NCBI GenBank assembly: GCA_920105625.2
Contig: OV050033.1
Location: forward strand, 90,026,280-90,090,279
DNA: 64,000 bases
DNA from: Clusia tigrina
Lineage: Eukaryota; Arthropoda; Insecta; Diptera; Clusiidae
Direction of reading: 5' to 3'
Shown here: positions 11,245 through 24,257 of the stretch, one piece after another
Layout: each line of letters opens with the position of its first letter
How positions within the stretch are numbered: the stretch's first letter is position 1
Notes under the pieces: generated by a model
Database searches by the model: none
What the model was told of the DNA's origin: nothing
What the model saw: the letters and a program-made list of their open reading frames with translations, nothing else
Translations under genes and position numbers: made by a program

Positions 11245-12585
11245 TGCCACCCTTGAGTTCTAAATCAAACACTGATAAAACTAAAAATGACCCTAACTTC
11301 TATAAGGTACGTCCTACACCTATCAAAGTTTGCAACATACAAATGCTTGTAACTTTTTACTGGAGCGTCATAAAACCTTGAAATTTTGTAACAATAAAGT
11401 ACTCGAGCCTCTTGTCAATTTAACCTATCGCTCAAAGCTATGCTATCCTTGAGTCCCAAATCAAACACTGGTAAAACTTCAAATGGTCCTAACTACTATA
11501 CGGTACGTCCTACACCTATCAAAGTATGCAACATACAAATGCTTGTAACTCTTTACTGGAGCGTCATAAAACCTTGAAATTTTGTAACAATAGAGTACTC
11601 GTGAGCCTTGTCAATTTAAGCTATCGCTCAAAGCTATGCTACCCTTGAGTCCCAAATCAAACACTGATAAAACTTCAAATGGCCCTAACTTCTATACGGT
11701 ACGTCCTACACCTATCAAAGTTTGCAACATAAAAATGCTTGTAACTTTTTACTGGAGCGTCATAAAACCTTGAAATTTTGTAACAATAAAGTACTAAAGC
11801 TTTTTGTCAATTTAAGCAATCGCTCAAAGCTATGCAACCCTTGAGTCCCAAATAAAGCACTGATAAAACTTCAAATGGCCCTAACTTCTATACGGTACGT
11901 CCTACACCTATCAAAGTTTGCAAACATACAAATGCTTGAAACTTTTTACTGGAGCGTCATAAAACCTTGAAATTTTGTAACAATAAAGTACTCGAGCTTC
12001 TTGTCAATTTCATCTATCGCCCAAAGCTATGCCACCCTTGAGTTCCAAATCAAACACTGATAAAACTAAAAATGACCCTAACTTCTATAAGGTACGTCCT
12101 ACACCTATCAAAGTTTGCAACATACAAATGCTTGTAACTTTTTACTGGAGCGTCATAAAACCTTGAAATTTTGTAACAATAAAGTACTCGAGCCTCTTGT
12201 CAATTTAACCTATCGCTCAAAGCTATGCTATCCTTGAGTCCCAAATCAAACACTGGTAAAACTTCAAATGGTCCTAACTACTATACGGTACGTCCTACAC
12301 CTATCAAAGTATGCAACATACAAATGCTTGTAACTCTTTACTGGAGCGTCATAAAACCTTGAAATTTTGTAACAATAGAGTACTCGTGAGCCTTGTCAAT
12401 TTAAGCTATCGCTCAAAGCTATGCTACCCTTGAGTCCCAAATCAAACACTGATAAAACTTCAAATGGCCCTAACTTCTATACGGTACGTCCTACACCTAT
12501 CAAAGTTTGCAACATAAAAATGCTTGTAACTTTTTACTGGAGCGTCATAAAGCCTTGAAATTTTGTAACAATAAAGTACTCCAGC
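11245..12585 (+). repeat. Tandem 4-monomer higher-order repeat (about 785 bp)
   Basis: The segment from about 11245 recurs from about 12030. Both contain the monomer series GCCACCC...CTAAAAATGACC, TATCCTTGAGTCCC with AAAGTATGC, and the distinctive TAGAGTACTCGTGAGCCTTG (near 11592 and 12376). The offset is 784-785 bp, the extra base coming from a GCAAACATAC-type monomer. Confidence 0.75.
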
Positions 12586-12589
12586 CTCT

Positions 12590-15500
12590 TGTCAACTTAA
12601 GCTATCGCTCAAATCTATGCTACCCTCGAGTCTCAAAACAAACACTGATTAAACTTCAAATGGCCCTAACTTCTATACGGTACGTCCTACACGTATCAAA
12701 GTTTGCAACATACAAATGCTTGTAACTTTTTACTGTAGCGTCATAAAACCTTTAAATTTTGTAACAATAAAGTACTCGAGCCTCTTGTCAATTTAAGTTA
12801 TCGAGGAAAGCTATGCTACCCTTGAGTCCCAAATCAAACACTGATAGAACTTTAAATGGCCCTAACTTCTATACGGTACGTCCTACACCTATCAAAGATT
12901 GCAACATACAAATGCTTGAAACTTTTTACTGGAGCGTCATAAAACCTTGAAATTTTGTAACAATAAGGTACTCGAGCCTCTTGTCAATTTAAGCTATCGC
13001 CGAAAGCTATGCTACCCTTGAGTTCCAAATCAAACACTGATAAAACTCAAAATGACCCTAACTTCTATAAAGTACGTCCTACACCTATCAAAGCATACAA
13101 ATGCTTGTAACTTTTTACTGGAGCGTCATAAAACCTTGAAATTTTGTAACAATAAAGTACTCGAGCCTCTTGTCAATTTCAGCTATCGCTCATAGCTATG
13201 CTACCCTTGAGTCCCAAACCAAACACTGGTAAAACTTCAAATGACCATAAATACTATACGGTACGTCCTACACCTATCAAAGTTTGCAACATACAAATGC
13301 TTGTAACTTTTTACTGGAGCGTCATAAAACCTTGAAATTTGGTAACAATAAAGTACTCGAGAGTCTTGTCAATTTAAGTTATCGCTCAAAGCTATGCTAC
13401 CCTTGAGTCCCAAATCAAACACTGATAAAACTTCAAATGGCCCTAACTTCTATACGGTACGTCCAACACCTATCAAAGTTTGCAACATACAAATGCTTGT
13501 AACTTTTTACTGGAGCGTCATAAAACCTTGAAATTTTGTAACAATAAAGTACTCGAGCCTCTAGTCAATTTAAGCTATCGCTTAAAGCTATGCTACCCTT
13601 GAGTCCCAAATCAAGCACAGATAAAACTTCAAATGGCCCTAACTTCTATACGGTACGTCCTACACCTATCAAAGTTTGCAACATACAAATGTTTGTAACT
13701 TTTTACTGTAGCGTCATAAAACCTTGAAATTTTGTAACAATAAAGTACTCGAGCCTCTTGTCAATTTAAGCTATCGCGCAAAGCTATGCTACCCTGGAGT
13801 TCCAAACAAAGCACTGATAAAACTAAAAATGACCCTAACTTCTATAAGGTACGTCCTACACCTATCAAAGTTTGCAACATACAAATGCTTGTAACTTTTT
13901 ACTGGGGCGTCATAAAACCTTGAAATTTTGTAACAATAAAGTACTCGAGCCTCTTGTCAATTTAAGCTATCGAGCAAAGCTATGCTACCCTTGAGTCCCA
14001 AATCAAACACATGTAAAACTTCAAATGGCCCTAACTACTATACGGCACGTCCTACACCTATCAAAGTTTGCAACATACAAATGCTTGTAACTTTTTACTG
14101 GAGCGTCATAAAACCTTGAAATTTTGTAACAATAAAGTACTCGAGAGTCTTGTCAATTTAAGCTATCGCTCAAAGCTATGCTACCCTTGAGTCCCAAATC
14201 AAACACTGATAAAACTTCAAATGGCCCTAACTTCTATACGGTACGTCCTACACCTATCAAAGTTTGCAACATACAAATGCTTGTAACTTTTTACTGGAGC
14301 GTCATAAAACCTTGAAATTTTGTAACAATAAAGTACTAAAGCTTTTTGTCAATTTAAGCTATCGCTCAAAGTAATGCAAACCTTGAGTCCAAAATCAAAC
14401 ACTGATAAAACTTCAAATGGCCCTAACTACTATACGGTACGTCCTACATATATCAAAGTTTGCAACATACAAATGCTTGTATCTTTTTACTGGAGCGTCA
14501 TAAAACCTTGAAATTTTGTAACAATAAAGTACTCGAGCCTCTTGTCAACTTAAGCTATCGCTCAAATCTATGCTACCCTCGAGTCTCAAAACAAACACTG
14601 ATAAAACTTCAAATGGCCCTAACTTCTATACGGTACGTCCTACACGTATCAAAGTTTGCAACATACAAATGCTTGTAACTTTTTACTGTAGCGTCATAAA
14701 ACCTTTAAATTTTTAACAATAAAGTACTCGAGCCTCTTGTCAATTTAAGTTATCGAGCAAAGCTATGCTACCCTTGAGTCCCAAATCAAACACTGATAGA
14801 ACTTCAAATGGCCCTAACTTCTATACGGTTCGTCCTACACCTATCAAAGATTGCAACATACAAATGCTTCTAACTTTTTACTGGAGCGTCATAAAACCTT
14901 GAAATTTTGTAACAATAAAGTACTCGAGCCTCTTGTCAATTTAAGCTATCGCCGAAAGCTATGCTACCCTTGAGTTCCAAATCAAACACTGATAAAACTC
15001 AAAATGACCCTAACTTCTATAAAGTACGTCCTACACCTATCAAAGCTTGCAACATACAAATGCTTGTAACTTTTTACTGGAGCGTCATAAAACCTTGAAA
15101 TTTTGTAACAATAAAGTACTCGAGCCTCTTGTCAATTTAAGCTATCGCTCATAGCTATGCTACCCTTGAGTCCCAACCCAAACACTGGTAAAACTTCAAA
15201 TGGCCAAAAATACTATACGGTACGTCCTACACCTATCAAAGTTTGCAACATACAAATGCTTGTAACTTTTTACTGGAGCGTCATAAAACCTTGAAATTTT
15301 GTAACAATAAAGTACTCGAGAGTCTTGTCAATTTAAGCTATCGCTCAAAGCTATGCTACCCTTGAGTCCCAAATCAAACACTGATAAAACTTCAAATGGC
15401 CCTAACTTCTATACGGTACGTCCAACACCTATCAAAGTTTGCAACATACAAATGCTTGTAACTTTTTACTGGAGCGTCATAAAACCTTGAAATTTTGTAA

Positions 15501-16450
15501 CAATAAAGTACTCGAGCCTCTAGTCAATTTAAGCTATCGCTTAAAGCTATGCTACCCTTGAGTCCCAAATCAAGCACAGATAAAACTTCAAATGGCCCTA
15601 ACTTCTATACGGTACGTCCTACACCTATCAAAGTTTGCAAACATACAAATGCTTGAAAGTTTTTACTGGAGCGTCATAAAGCCTTGAAATTTTGTAACTA
15701 TAAAGTACTCGAGCCTCTTGTCAATTTAAGCTATCGCTCAAATCTATGCTACCCTCGAGTCCCAAAATAAACACTGATAAAACTTCAAATGGCCCTAACT
15801 TCTATACGGTACGTCCTACACCTATCAAAGTTTGCAACATACAAATGCTTGTAACTTTTTACTGTAGCGTCATAAAACCTTGAAATTTTGTAACAATAAA
15901 GTACTCGAGCCTCTTGTCAATTTAAGCTATCGCGCAAAGCTATGATACCCTGGAGTTCCAAATAAAACACTGATAAAACTAAAAATGACCCTAACTTCTA
16001 TAAGGTACGTCCTACACCTATCAAAGTTTGCAACATACAAATGCTTGTAACTTTTTACTGGAGCGTCATAAAACCTTGAAATTTTGTAACAATGAAGTAC
16101 TCGAGCCTCTTGTCAATTTAAGCTATCGCTCAAAGCTATGCTTCCCTTGAGTCCCAAATCAAACACATGTAAAACTTCAAATGGCCCTAACTACTATACG
16201 GTACGTCCTACACCTATCAAAGTTTGCAACATACATACAAATGCTTGTAACTTTTTACTGGAGCGTCATAAAACCTTGAAATTTTGTAACAATAAGGTAC
16301 TCGAGCCTCTTGTCAATTTAAGCTCTCGCTCAAATCTATGCTACCCTCGAGTCCCAAAACAAACACTGATAAAACTTCAAATGGCCCTAACTTCTATACG
16401 GTACGTCCTACACCTATCAAAGTTAGCAACACACAAATGCTTGTAACTTT
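12590..16450 (+). repeat. 10-monomer higher-order repeat, two tandem copies (about 1953-1960 bp)
   Basis: Markers repeat in order: CTTGTCAACTTAAGC with CGAGTCTCAAAAC (12590, 14540), GCCGAAAGC with AAAATGACC (13000, 14955), CTCATAGCTATGC (13190, 15150), CCTCTAGTCAATT (13557, 15518) and CCCTGGAGTTCC (13792, 15948). The offset changes from 1953 to about 1959 because of a 7-bp loss near 13092 in copy 1 and a 1-bp loss near 14712 in copy 2. The copies are clearly diverged. Confidence 0.75.
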
Positions 16451-17680
16451 TTACTGTAGCGTCATAAAACCTTGAAATTTTGTAACAATAAAGTACTCGA
16501 GCCTCTTGTCAATTTAAGCTATCGAGCAAAGCTATGCTACCCTTGAGTCCCAAATCAAACACAGATAGAACTTCAAATGGCCCTAACTTCTATACGGTAC
16601 GTCCTACACCAATCAAAGATTGCAACATACAAATGCTTGTAACTTTTTACTGGAGCGTCATAAAACCTTGAAATTTTGTAACAATAAAGTACTCGAGCCT
16701 CTTGTCAATTTAAGCTATCGCTCAAAGCTATGCTACCCTTGAGTCCCAAATCAAACACTGATAAAACTTCAAATGGCCCTAACTTCTATACGGTACGTCC
16801 TACACCTATCAAAGTTTGCAACATAAAAATGCTTGTAACTTTTTACTGGAGCGTCATAAAGCCTTGAAATTTTGTAACAATAAAGTACTCCAGCCTCTTG
16901 TCAATTTAACCTATCGTTCAAAGCTATGCTACCCTTGAGTCCCAAATCAAACACTGATAAAACTTCAAATGGCCCTAACTTCTATACGGTACGTCCTACA
17001 CCTATCAAAGTTTGCAACATACAAATGCTTGTAACTTTTTTCTGGAGCGTCATAAAACCTTGAAATTTTGTAACAATAAAGTACTAAATCTTTTTGTCAA
17101 TTTAAGCTATCGCTCAAAGCTATGCAACCCTTGAGTCCCAAATCAAGCACTGATAAAACTTCAAATGGCCCTAACTTCTATACGGTACGTCCTACACCTA
17201 TCAAAGTTTGCAAACATACAAATGCTTGAAACTTTTTACTGGAGCGTCATAAAACCTTGAAATTTTGTAACAATAAAGTACTCGAGCCTCTTGTCAATTT
17301 AAGCTATCGCTCAAATCTGTGCTACCCTCGAGTCCCAAAACAAACACTGATAAAGCTTCAAATGGCCCTAACTTCTATACGGTACATCCTACACCTATCA
17401 AAGTTTGCAACATACAAATGCTTGTAACTTTTTACTGTAGCGTCATAAAACCTTGAAATTTTGTAACAATAAAGTACTCGAGCCTCTTGTCAATTTAATC
17501 TATCGCCCAAAGCTATGCCACCCTTGAGTTCCAAATCAAACACTGATAAAACTAAAAATGACCCTAATTTCTATAAGGTACGTCCTACACCTATCAAAGT
17601 TTGCAACATACAAATGCTTGTAACTTTTTACTGGAGCGTCATAAAACCTTGAAATTTTGTAACAATAAAGTACTCGAGCC

Positions 17681-20440
17681 TCTTGTCAATTTAACCTATC
17701 GCTCAAAGCTATGCTATCCTTGAGTCCCAAATCAAACACTGGTAAAACTTCAAATGGTCCTAACTACTATACGGTACGTCCTACACCTATCAAAGTATGC
17801 AACATACAAATGCTTGTAACTCTTTACTGGAGCGTCATAAAACCTTGAATTTTTGTAACAATAAAGTACTCGAGAGTCTTGTCAATTTAAGCTATCGCTC
17901 AAAGCTATGCTACCCTTGAGTCCCAAATCAAACACTGATAAAACTTCAAATGGCCCTAACTTCTATACGGTACGTCCGACACCTATCAAAGTTTGCAACA
18001 TAAAAATGCTTGTAACTTTTTACTGGAGCGTCATAAAGCCTTGAAATTTTGTAACAATAAAGTACTCCAGCCTCTTGTCAATTTAACCTATCGCTCAAAG
18101 CTATGCTACCCTTGAGTCCCAAATCAAACACTGATAAAACTTCAAATGGCCCTAACTTCTATACGGTACGTCCTAAACCTATCAAAGTTTGCAACATACA
18201 AATGCTTGTAACTTTTTTCTGGAGCGTCATAAAACCTTGAAATTTTGTAACAATAAAGTACTAAGGCTTTTTGTCAATTTAAGCTATCGCTCAAAGTTAT
18301 GCAACCCTTGAGTCCCAAATCAAACACTGATAAAACTTCAAATGGCTCTAACTACTATACGGTACGTCCTACATATATCAAAGTTTGCAACATACAAATG
18401 CTTGTATCTTTTTACTGGAGCGTCATAAAACCTTGAAATTTTGTAACAATAAAGTACTCGAGCCTGTTGTCAACTTAAGCTATCGCTCAAATCTATGCTA
18501 CCCTCGAGTCTCAAAACAAACACTGATAAAACTTCAAATGGCCCTAACTTCTATACGGTACGTCCTACACGTATCAAAGTTTGCAACATACAAATGCTTG
18601 TAACTTTTTACTGTAGCGTCATAAAACCTTTAAATTTTGTAACAATAAAGTACTCGAGCCTCTTGTCAATTTAAGCTATCGCCGAAAGCTATGCTACCCT
18701 TGAGTTCCAAATCAAACACTGATAATACTCAAAATGACCCTAACTTCTATAAAGTACGTCCTACACCTATCAAAGCTTGCAACATACAAATGCTTGTAAC
18801 TTTTTACTGGAGCGTCATAAAACCTTGAAATTTTGTAACAATAAAGTACTCGAGCCTCTTGTCAATTTAAGCTATCGCTCATAGCTATGCTACCCTTGAG
18901 TCCCAAACCAAACACTGGTAAAACTTCAAATGGCCATAAATACTATACGGTACGTCCTACACCTATCAAAGTTTGCAACATACAAATGCTTGTAACTTTT
19001 TACTGGAGCGTCATAAAACCTTGAAATTTTGTAACAATAAAGTACTCGAGCCTCTAGTCAATTTAAGCTATCCGTTAAAGCTATGCTACCCTTGAGTCCC
19101 AAATCAAGCACAGATAAAACTTCAAATGGCCCTAACTTCTATACGGTACGTCCTACACCTATCAAAGTTTGCAAACATACAAATGCTTGAAAGTTTTTAC
19201 TGGAGTGTCATAAAACCTTGAAATTTTGTAACAATAAAGTACTCGAGCCTCTTGTCAATTTAACCTATCGCTCAAAGCTATGCTATCCTTGAGTCCCAAA
19301 TCAAACACTGGTAAAACTTCAAATGGTCCTAACTACTATACGGTACGTCCTACACCTATCAAAGTATGCAACATACAAATGCTTGTAACTCTTTACTGGA
19401 GCGTCATAAAACCTTGAATTTTTGTAACAATAAAGTACTCGAGAGTCTTTGTCAATTTAACTTCGCTCAAAGCTATGCTACCCTTGAGTCCCAAATCAAA
19501 CACTGATAAAACTTCAAATGGCCCTAACTTCTATACGGTACGTCCGACACCTATCAAAGTTTGCAACATAAAAATGCTTCTAACTTTTTACTGGAGCGTC
19601 ATAAAGCCTTGAAATTTTGTAACAATAAAGTACTCCAGCCTCTTGTCAATTTAACCTATCGCTCAAAGCTATGCTACCCTTGAGTCCCAAATCAAACACT
19701 GATAAAACTTCAAATGGCCCTAACTTCTATACGGTACGTCCTAAACCTATCAAAGTTTGCAACATACAAATGCTTGTAACTTTTTTCTGGAGCGTCATAA
19801 AACCTTGAAATTTTGTAACAATAAAGTAATAAAGCTTTTTGTCAATTTAAGCTATCGCTCAAAGTTATGCAACCCTTGAGTCCCAAATCAAACACTGATA
19901 AAACTTCAAATGGCTCTAACTACTATACGGTACGTCCTACATATATCAAAGTTTGCAACATACAAATGCTTGTATCTTTTTACTGGAGCGTCATAAAACC
20001 TTGAAATTTTGTAACAATAAAGTACTCGAGCCTCTTGTCAACTTAAGCTATCGCTCAAATCTATGCTAACCTCGAGTCTCAAAACAAACACTGATAAAAC
20101 TTCAAATGGCCCTAACTTCTATACGGTACGTCCTACACGTATCAAAGTTTGCAACATACAAATGCTTGTAACTTTTTACTGTAGCGTCATAAAACCTTTA
20201 AATTTTGTAACAATAAAGTACTCGAGCCTCTTGTCAATTTAAGCTATCGCCGAAAGCTATGCTACCCTTGAGTTCCAAATCAAACACTGATAAAACTCAA
20301 AATGACCCTAACTTCTATAAAGTACGTCCTACACCTATCAAAGCTTGCAACATACAAATGCTTGTAACTTTTTACTGGAGCGTCATAAAACCTTGAAATT
20401 TTGTAACAATAAAGTACTCGAGCCTCTTGTCAATTTAAGC
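17681..20440 (+). repeat. 8-monomer higher-order repeat (1568 bp offset)
   Basis: About 1.2 kb from 17681 recurs from 19249. Shared rare marks include GTACGTCCGACACC (17973, 19541), GTCCTAAACCTATC, TCAAATGGCTCTAACTAC and CAACTTAAGC. The offset of 1568 is exactly eight monomers. The two matching blocks are separated by about two monomers of another type (18880-19248). Confidence 0.75.
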
Positions 20441-20464
20441 TATCGCTCAAAGCTCAAGCCCTTG

Positions 20465-22340
20465 AGTCCCAAATCAGACACTGACAAAACTTCAAATGGC
20501 CCTAACTTCTATACGGTACATCCTACACCTATCAAAATTTGCAACATACAAATGCTTGTAACTTTTTTCTGGAGCGTCATAAAACCTTGAAATTTTGTAA
20601 CAATAAAGTACTAAAGCCTCTTATCAATTTAAGCTGTCGCTCAAAGCTATGGTACCCTTGAGTCCCAAATCAAACAGTGGTAAAATTTCAACTGGCCCTA
20701 AATAATATACGGTACGTCCTACACCTATCAAAGTTTGCAACATACAAATGCTTGTAACTTTTTACTGGAGCATCATAAAACCTTGAAATTTTGTAACAAT
20801 AAAGTACTCGAGCCTCTTGTCAATTTAAGCTATCGCTCAAAGCTATGGTACCCTTGAGTCCCAAATCAAACACTTATAAAACTTCAAATGGCCCTAACTT
20901 CTATACGGTACGTCCAACACCTATCAAAGTTTGCAACATACAAATGCTAGTAACTTTTTACTGGAGCGTCATAAAACCTTGAAATTTTGTAACAATAAAG
21001 TACTCGAGCCTCTTGTCAATTTAAGCTATCGCTTAAAGCTATGCTGCCCTTGAGTCCCAAATCAAGCACTGATAAAACTTCAAATGGCCCTAACTTCTAT
21101 ACGGTACGTCCTACACCTATCAAAGTTTGCAAACATACAAATGCTTGAAACTTTTTACTGGAGCGTCATAAAACCTTGAAATTTTGTAGCAATAAAGTAC
21201 TCGAGCCTCTTGTCAATTTAAGCTATCGCTCAAATCTGTGCTACCCTCGAGTCCCAAAACAAACACTGATAAAACTTCAAATGGCCCTAACTTCTATACG
21301 GCACATCCTACACCTATCAAAGTTTGCAACATACAAATGCTTGTAACTTTTTACTGTGGCGTCATAAAACCTTGAAATTTTGTAACAATAAAGAACTCGA
21401 GCCTCTTGTCAATTTAAGCTATCGCCCAAAGCTATGCCACCCTTGAGTTCCAAATCAAACACTGATAAAACTAAAAATGACCCTAACTTCTATAAGGTAC
21501 GTCCTACACCTATCAAAGTTTGCAACATACAAATGCTTGTAACTTTTTACTTCAGCGTCATAAAACCTTGAAATTTTGTAACAATAAAGTACTCGAGCCT
21601 CTTGTCAATTTAACCTATCGCTCAAAGCTATGCTATCCTTGAGTCCCAAATCAAACACTGGTAAAACTTCAAATGGTCCTAACTACTATACGGTACGTCC
21701 TACACCTATCAAAGTATGCAACATACAAATGCTTGTAACTCTTTACTGGAGCGTCATAAAACCTTGAAATTTTGTAACAATAAAGTACTCGAGAGTCTTG
21801 TCAATTTAAGCTATCGCTCAAAGCTATGCTACCCTTGAGTCCCAAATCAAACACTGATAAAACTTCAAATGGCCTTAACTTCTATACGGTACGTCCTACA
21901 CCTATCAAAGTTTGCAACATACAAATGCTTGTAACTTTTTACTGGAAAGTCATAAAACCTTGAAATTTTGTAACAATAAAGAACTCGAGGCTCTTGTCAA
22001 TTTAAGCTATCGCCCAAAGCTATGCTACCCTTGAGTTCCAAATCAAACACTGATAAAACTAAAAATGACCCTAACTTCTATAAGGTACGTCCTACACCTA
22101 TCAAAGTTTGCAACATACAAATGCTTGTAACTTTTTACTGGAGCGTCATAAAGCCTTGAAATTTTGTAACAATAAAGTACTAAAGCCTCTTGTCAATTTA
22201 AGCTATCGCCCAAAGCTATGCAACCCTTGAGTCCCAAATCAAACAGTGGTAAAATTTCAACTGGCCCTAAATAATATACGGTACGTCCTACACCTATCAA
22301 AGTTTGCAACATACAAACGCTTGTAACTTTTTACTGTAGC
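20465..22340 (+). repeat. About 1.9-kb satellite block, copy 1 (repeated at 24631 beyond element 2)
   Basis: The block carries private marks: CAGACACTGACAAAAC, AGCTGTCGCTCAAAGC, GAGCATCATAAAACC, TACTTCAGCG, ACTGGAAAGTC and ACAAACGCTTG. All recur at an offset of 4166 bp on the other side of the second element. The match ends at 22340, where this copy reads CCTTTAAATTTT and the other CCTTGAAATTTT. Confidence 0.85.
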
Positions 22341-23808
22341 GTCATAAAACCTTTAAATTTTGTAACAATAAAGTACTCGAGCCTCTTGTCAATTTAAGCT
22401 ATCGCCGAAAGCTATGCTACCCTTGAGTCCCAAATCAAACACTGATAAAACTTCAAATGGCCCTAACTTCTATACGGTACGTCCAACACCTATCAAAGTT
22501 TGCAACATACAAATGCTTGTAACTTTTTACTGGAGCGTCATAAAACCTTGAAATTTTGTAACAATAAAGTACTCGAGCCTCTAGTCAATTTAAGCTATCC
22601 GTTAAAGCTATGCTACCCTTGAGTCCCAAATCAAGCACAGATAAAACTTCAAATGGCCCTAACTTCTATACGGTACGTCCTACACCTATCAAAGTTTGCA
22701 AACATACAAATGCTTGAAAGTTTTTACTGGAGCGTCATAAAGCCTTGAAATTTTGTAACTATAAAGTACTCGAGCCTCTTGTCAATTTAAGCTATCGCTC
22801 AAATCTATGCTACCCTCTAGTCCCAAAATAAACACTGATAAAACTTCAAATGGCCCTAACTTCTATACGGTACTACACCTATCAAAGTTTGCAACATACA
22901 AATGCTTGTAACTTTTTACTGTAGCGTCATAAAACCTTGAAATTTTGTAACAATAAAGTACTCGAGCCTCTTGTCAATTTAAGCTATCGCCCAAAGCTAT
23001 GCTACCCTTGAGTTCCAAATAAAACACTGATAAAACTAAAAATGACCCTAACTTCTATAAGGTACGTCCTACACCTATCAAAGTTTGCAACATACAAATG
23101 CTTGTAACTTTTTACTTGAGCGTCATAAAACCTTGAAATTTTGTAACAATAAAGTACTCGAGCCTCTTGTCAATTTAAGCTATCGCTCAAAGCTATGCTT
23201 CCCTTGAGTCCCAAATCAAACACATGTAAAACTTCAAATGGCCCTAACTACTATACGGTACTTCCTACACCTATCAACGTTTGCAACATACAAATGCTTG
23301 TAACTTTTTACTGGAGCGTCATAAAACCTTGAAATTTTGTAACAATAAAGTACTCGAGCCTCTTGTCAATTTAAGCTCTCACTCAAATCTATGCTACCCT
23401 CGAGTCCCAAAACAAACACTGATAAAACTTCAAATGGCCCTAACTTCTCTACGGTACGTCCTACACCTATCAAAGTTAGCAAAACACAAATGCTTGTAAC
23501 TTTTTACTGTAGCGTCATAAAACCTTGAAATTTTGTAACAATAAAGTACTCGAGCCTCTTGTCAATTTAAGCTATCGGGCAAAGCTATGCTACCCTTGAG
23601 TCCCAAATCAAATACTGATAGAACTTCAAATGGCCCTAACTTCTATACGGTATGTCCTACACCTATCAAAGATTGCAACATACAAATGCTTGTAACTTTT
23701 TACTGGATCGTCATAAAACCTTGAAATTTTGTAACAATAAAGTACTCGAGCCTCTTGTCAATTTAAGCTATCGCCCAAAACTATGCTACCCTTGAGTTCC
23801 AAATCAAA

Positions 23809-23813
23809 CACTG
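23809..23813 (+). repeat. Left target-site duplication, element copy 2
   Basis: CACTG of the satellite directly precedes TGTTTACG and is repeated after the element at 24253-24257. It is the same monomer position as for copy 1. Confidence 0.75.
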
Positions 23814-23874
23814 TGTTTACGTCAGTTTATTAATTTAAATATTAATCACTAAGATAAATTGATATTCACAAAAA

Positions 23875-23890
23875 ATATATATATATATAT
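23875..23890. repeat. (TA)n microsatellite in element copy 2
   Basis: An alternating AT run lies between an A tract and a T tract. It is longer than in copy 1 and lacks the C that interrupts the junction there. Confidence 0.8.
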
Positions 23891-24165
23891 TTTTTTAGCA
23901 GATTGCATTGCATTTTTTTATAACTAGAGAACACGAAAAGCTTAGGTGAGATAGGAAAAAGGCTTAATTATAGACGATTTAGTAGTTTAAACTAATCAAA
24001 CAATATACACAGAAGCTAACTTCGTCGACTGTTGCCGGTTGAAGGCTAGTAAAAGAAGAGATCGGGTAATCAGAAAACTCGCCGCTCGTGGCTCGAGGCG
24101 ACTGAATATTTCAGCAAAGGTTGTCCGCCATCCGGTGCTGAATCTGCCGTACCACGCGATTCAGC

Positions 24166-24183
24166 AAAGCACAGCTGTGCTTT
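24166..24183. repeat. 18-bp perfect palindrome in element copy 2
   Basis: This is the same AAAGCACAG/CTGTGCTTT palindrome as in copy 1. It is unchanged although the bases just upstream differ (GATTCAGC here, GATTCGCGC in copy 1). Confidence 0.85.
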
Positions 24184-24252
24184 ACTTATCGCAGGTCATG
24201 GCAGCTCCAGCACCGGGCGGAGACGCATATTAGATTGTTCATGACGCGAACA

Positions 24253-24257
24253 CACTG
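24253..24257 (+). repeat. Right target-site duplication, element copy 2
   Basis: CACTG resumes the interrupted satellite monomer, which continues ATAAAACTAAAAATGACC as it does after copy 1. Confidence 0.75.

Larger units (their letters stand above)
2840..23813 (+). repeat. 196-bp satellite array, central block between the two elements
   Basis: About 107 monomers in uninterrupted head-to-tail order fill nearly 21 kb. Variant types recur: 'gagttcc' followed by CTAAAAATGACCC with CTATAAGGTACG; 'ctggtaaaacttcaaatggtcc' with AAAGTATGC and ACTCTTTACTGG; 'caagcactg' with GCAAACATAC and CTTGAAAC; 'caaatctgtgctaccctcga'; 'cagatagaac' with CCAATCAAAGATTGC; 'taaagcc' with TACTCCAGCC and TTAACCTATC; and TTTTTTCTGG with TACTAAAGC. 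Recurrence of these types in order makes higher-order repeats, listed separately. No gene or RNA is visible. Small length variants include a 7-bp loss near 13092, a 4-bp gain (CATA) near 16232, a loss near 20450 and a 4-bp loss near 22874. Confidence 0.98.
23814..24252. mobile_element. Inserted element copy 2 (solo-LTR-like or MITE-like), 439 bp
   Basis: This is the same element as at 2391-2839, with roughly 14 visible substitutions, a longer TA run, a 10-bp deletion that removes the small hairpin, and another 1-bp length change. It keeps the canonical start TGTTTACGTCA and ends TGACGCGAACA; these ends are inverted repeats matching at 9 of 11 bases. CACTG flanks both sides. TG...CA ends with a 5-bp duplication favour a solo LTR, while the long inverted ends leave a small DNA transposon possible. 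A 64-codon frame in the GC-richer half (24039-24233) starts only at TTG, is broken in copy 1, and resembles no protein I recognise. It is not called a gene. Confidence 0.8.

Noticed and set aside
12507..12725. Recurrent 72-codon plus-strand frames (also at 14460, 18385, 36863, 37844, 43138, 46275, 55520, 59588 and others)
   Set aside because: They start at TTG and read the satellite across monomer junctions. They recur only because the DNA is repeated, are broken by ordinary variants, and have no recognisable domain or promoter context.
24020..24045. CENP-B-box-like TTCG...CCGG in the element
   Set aside because: The spacing and the required central A and CGGG are wrong, so the resemblance is superficial.
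24039..24233. 64-codon frame in element copy 2
   Set aside because: It starts at TTG, is disrupted by indels in element copy 1, and shows no motif I recognise. The basic, GC-richer stretch could be a fossil of something coding, but that cannot be supported.
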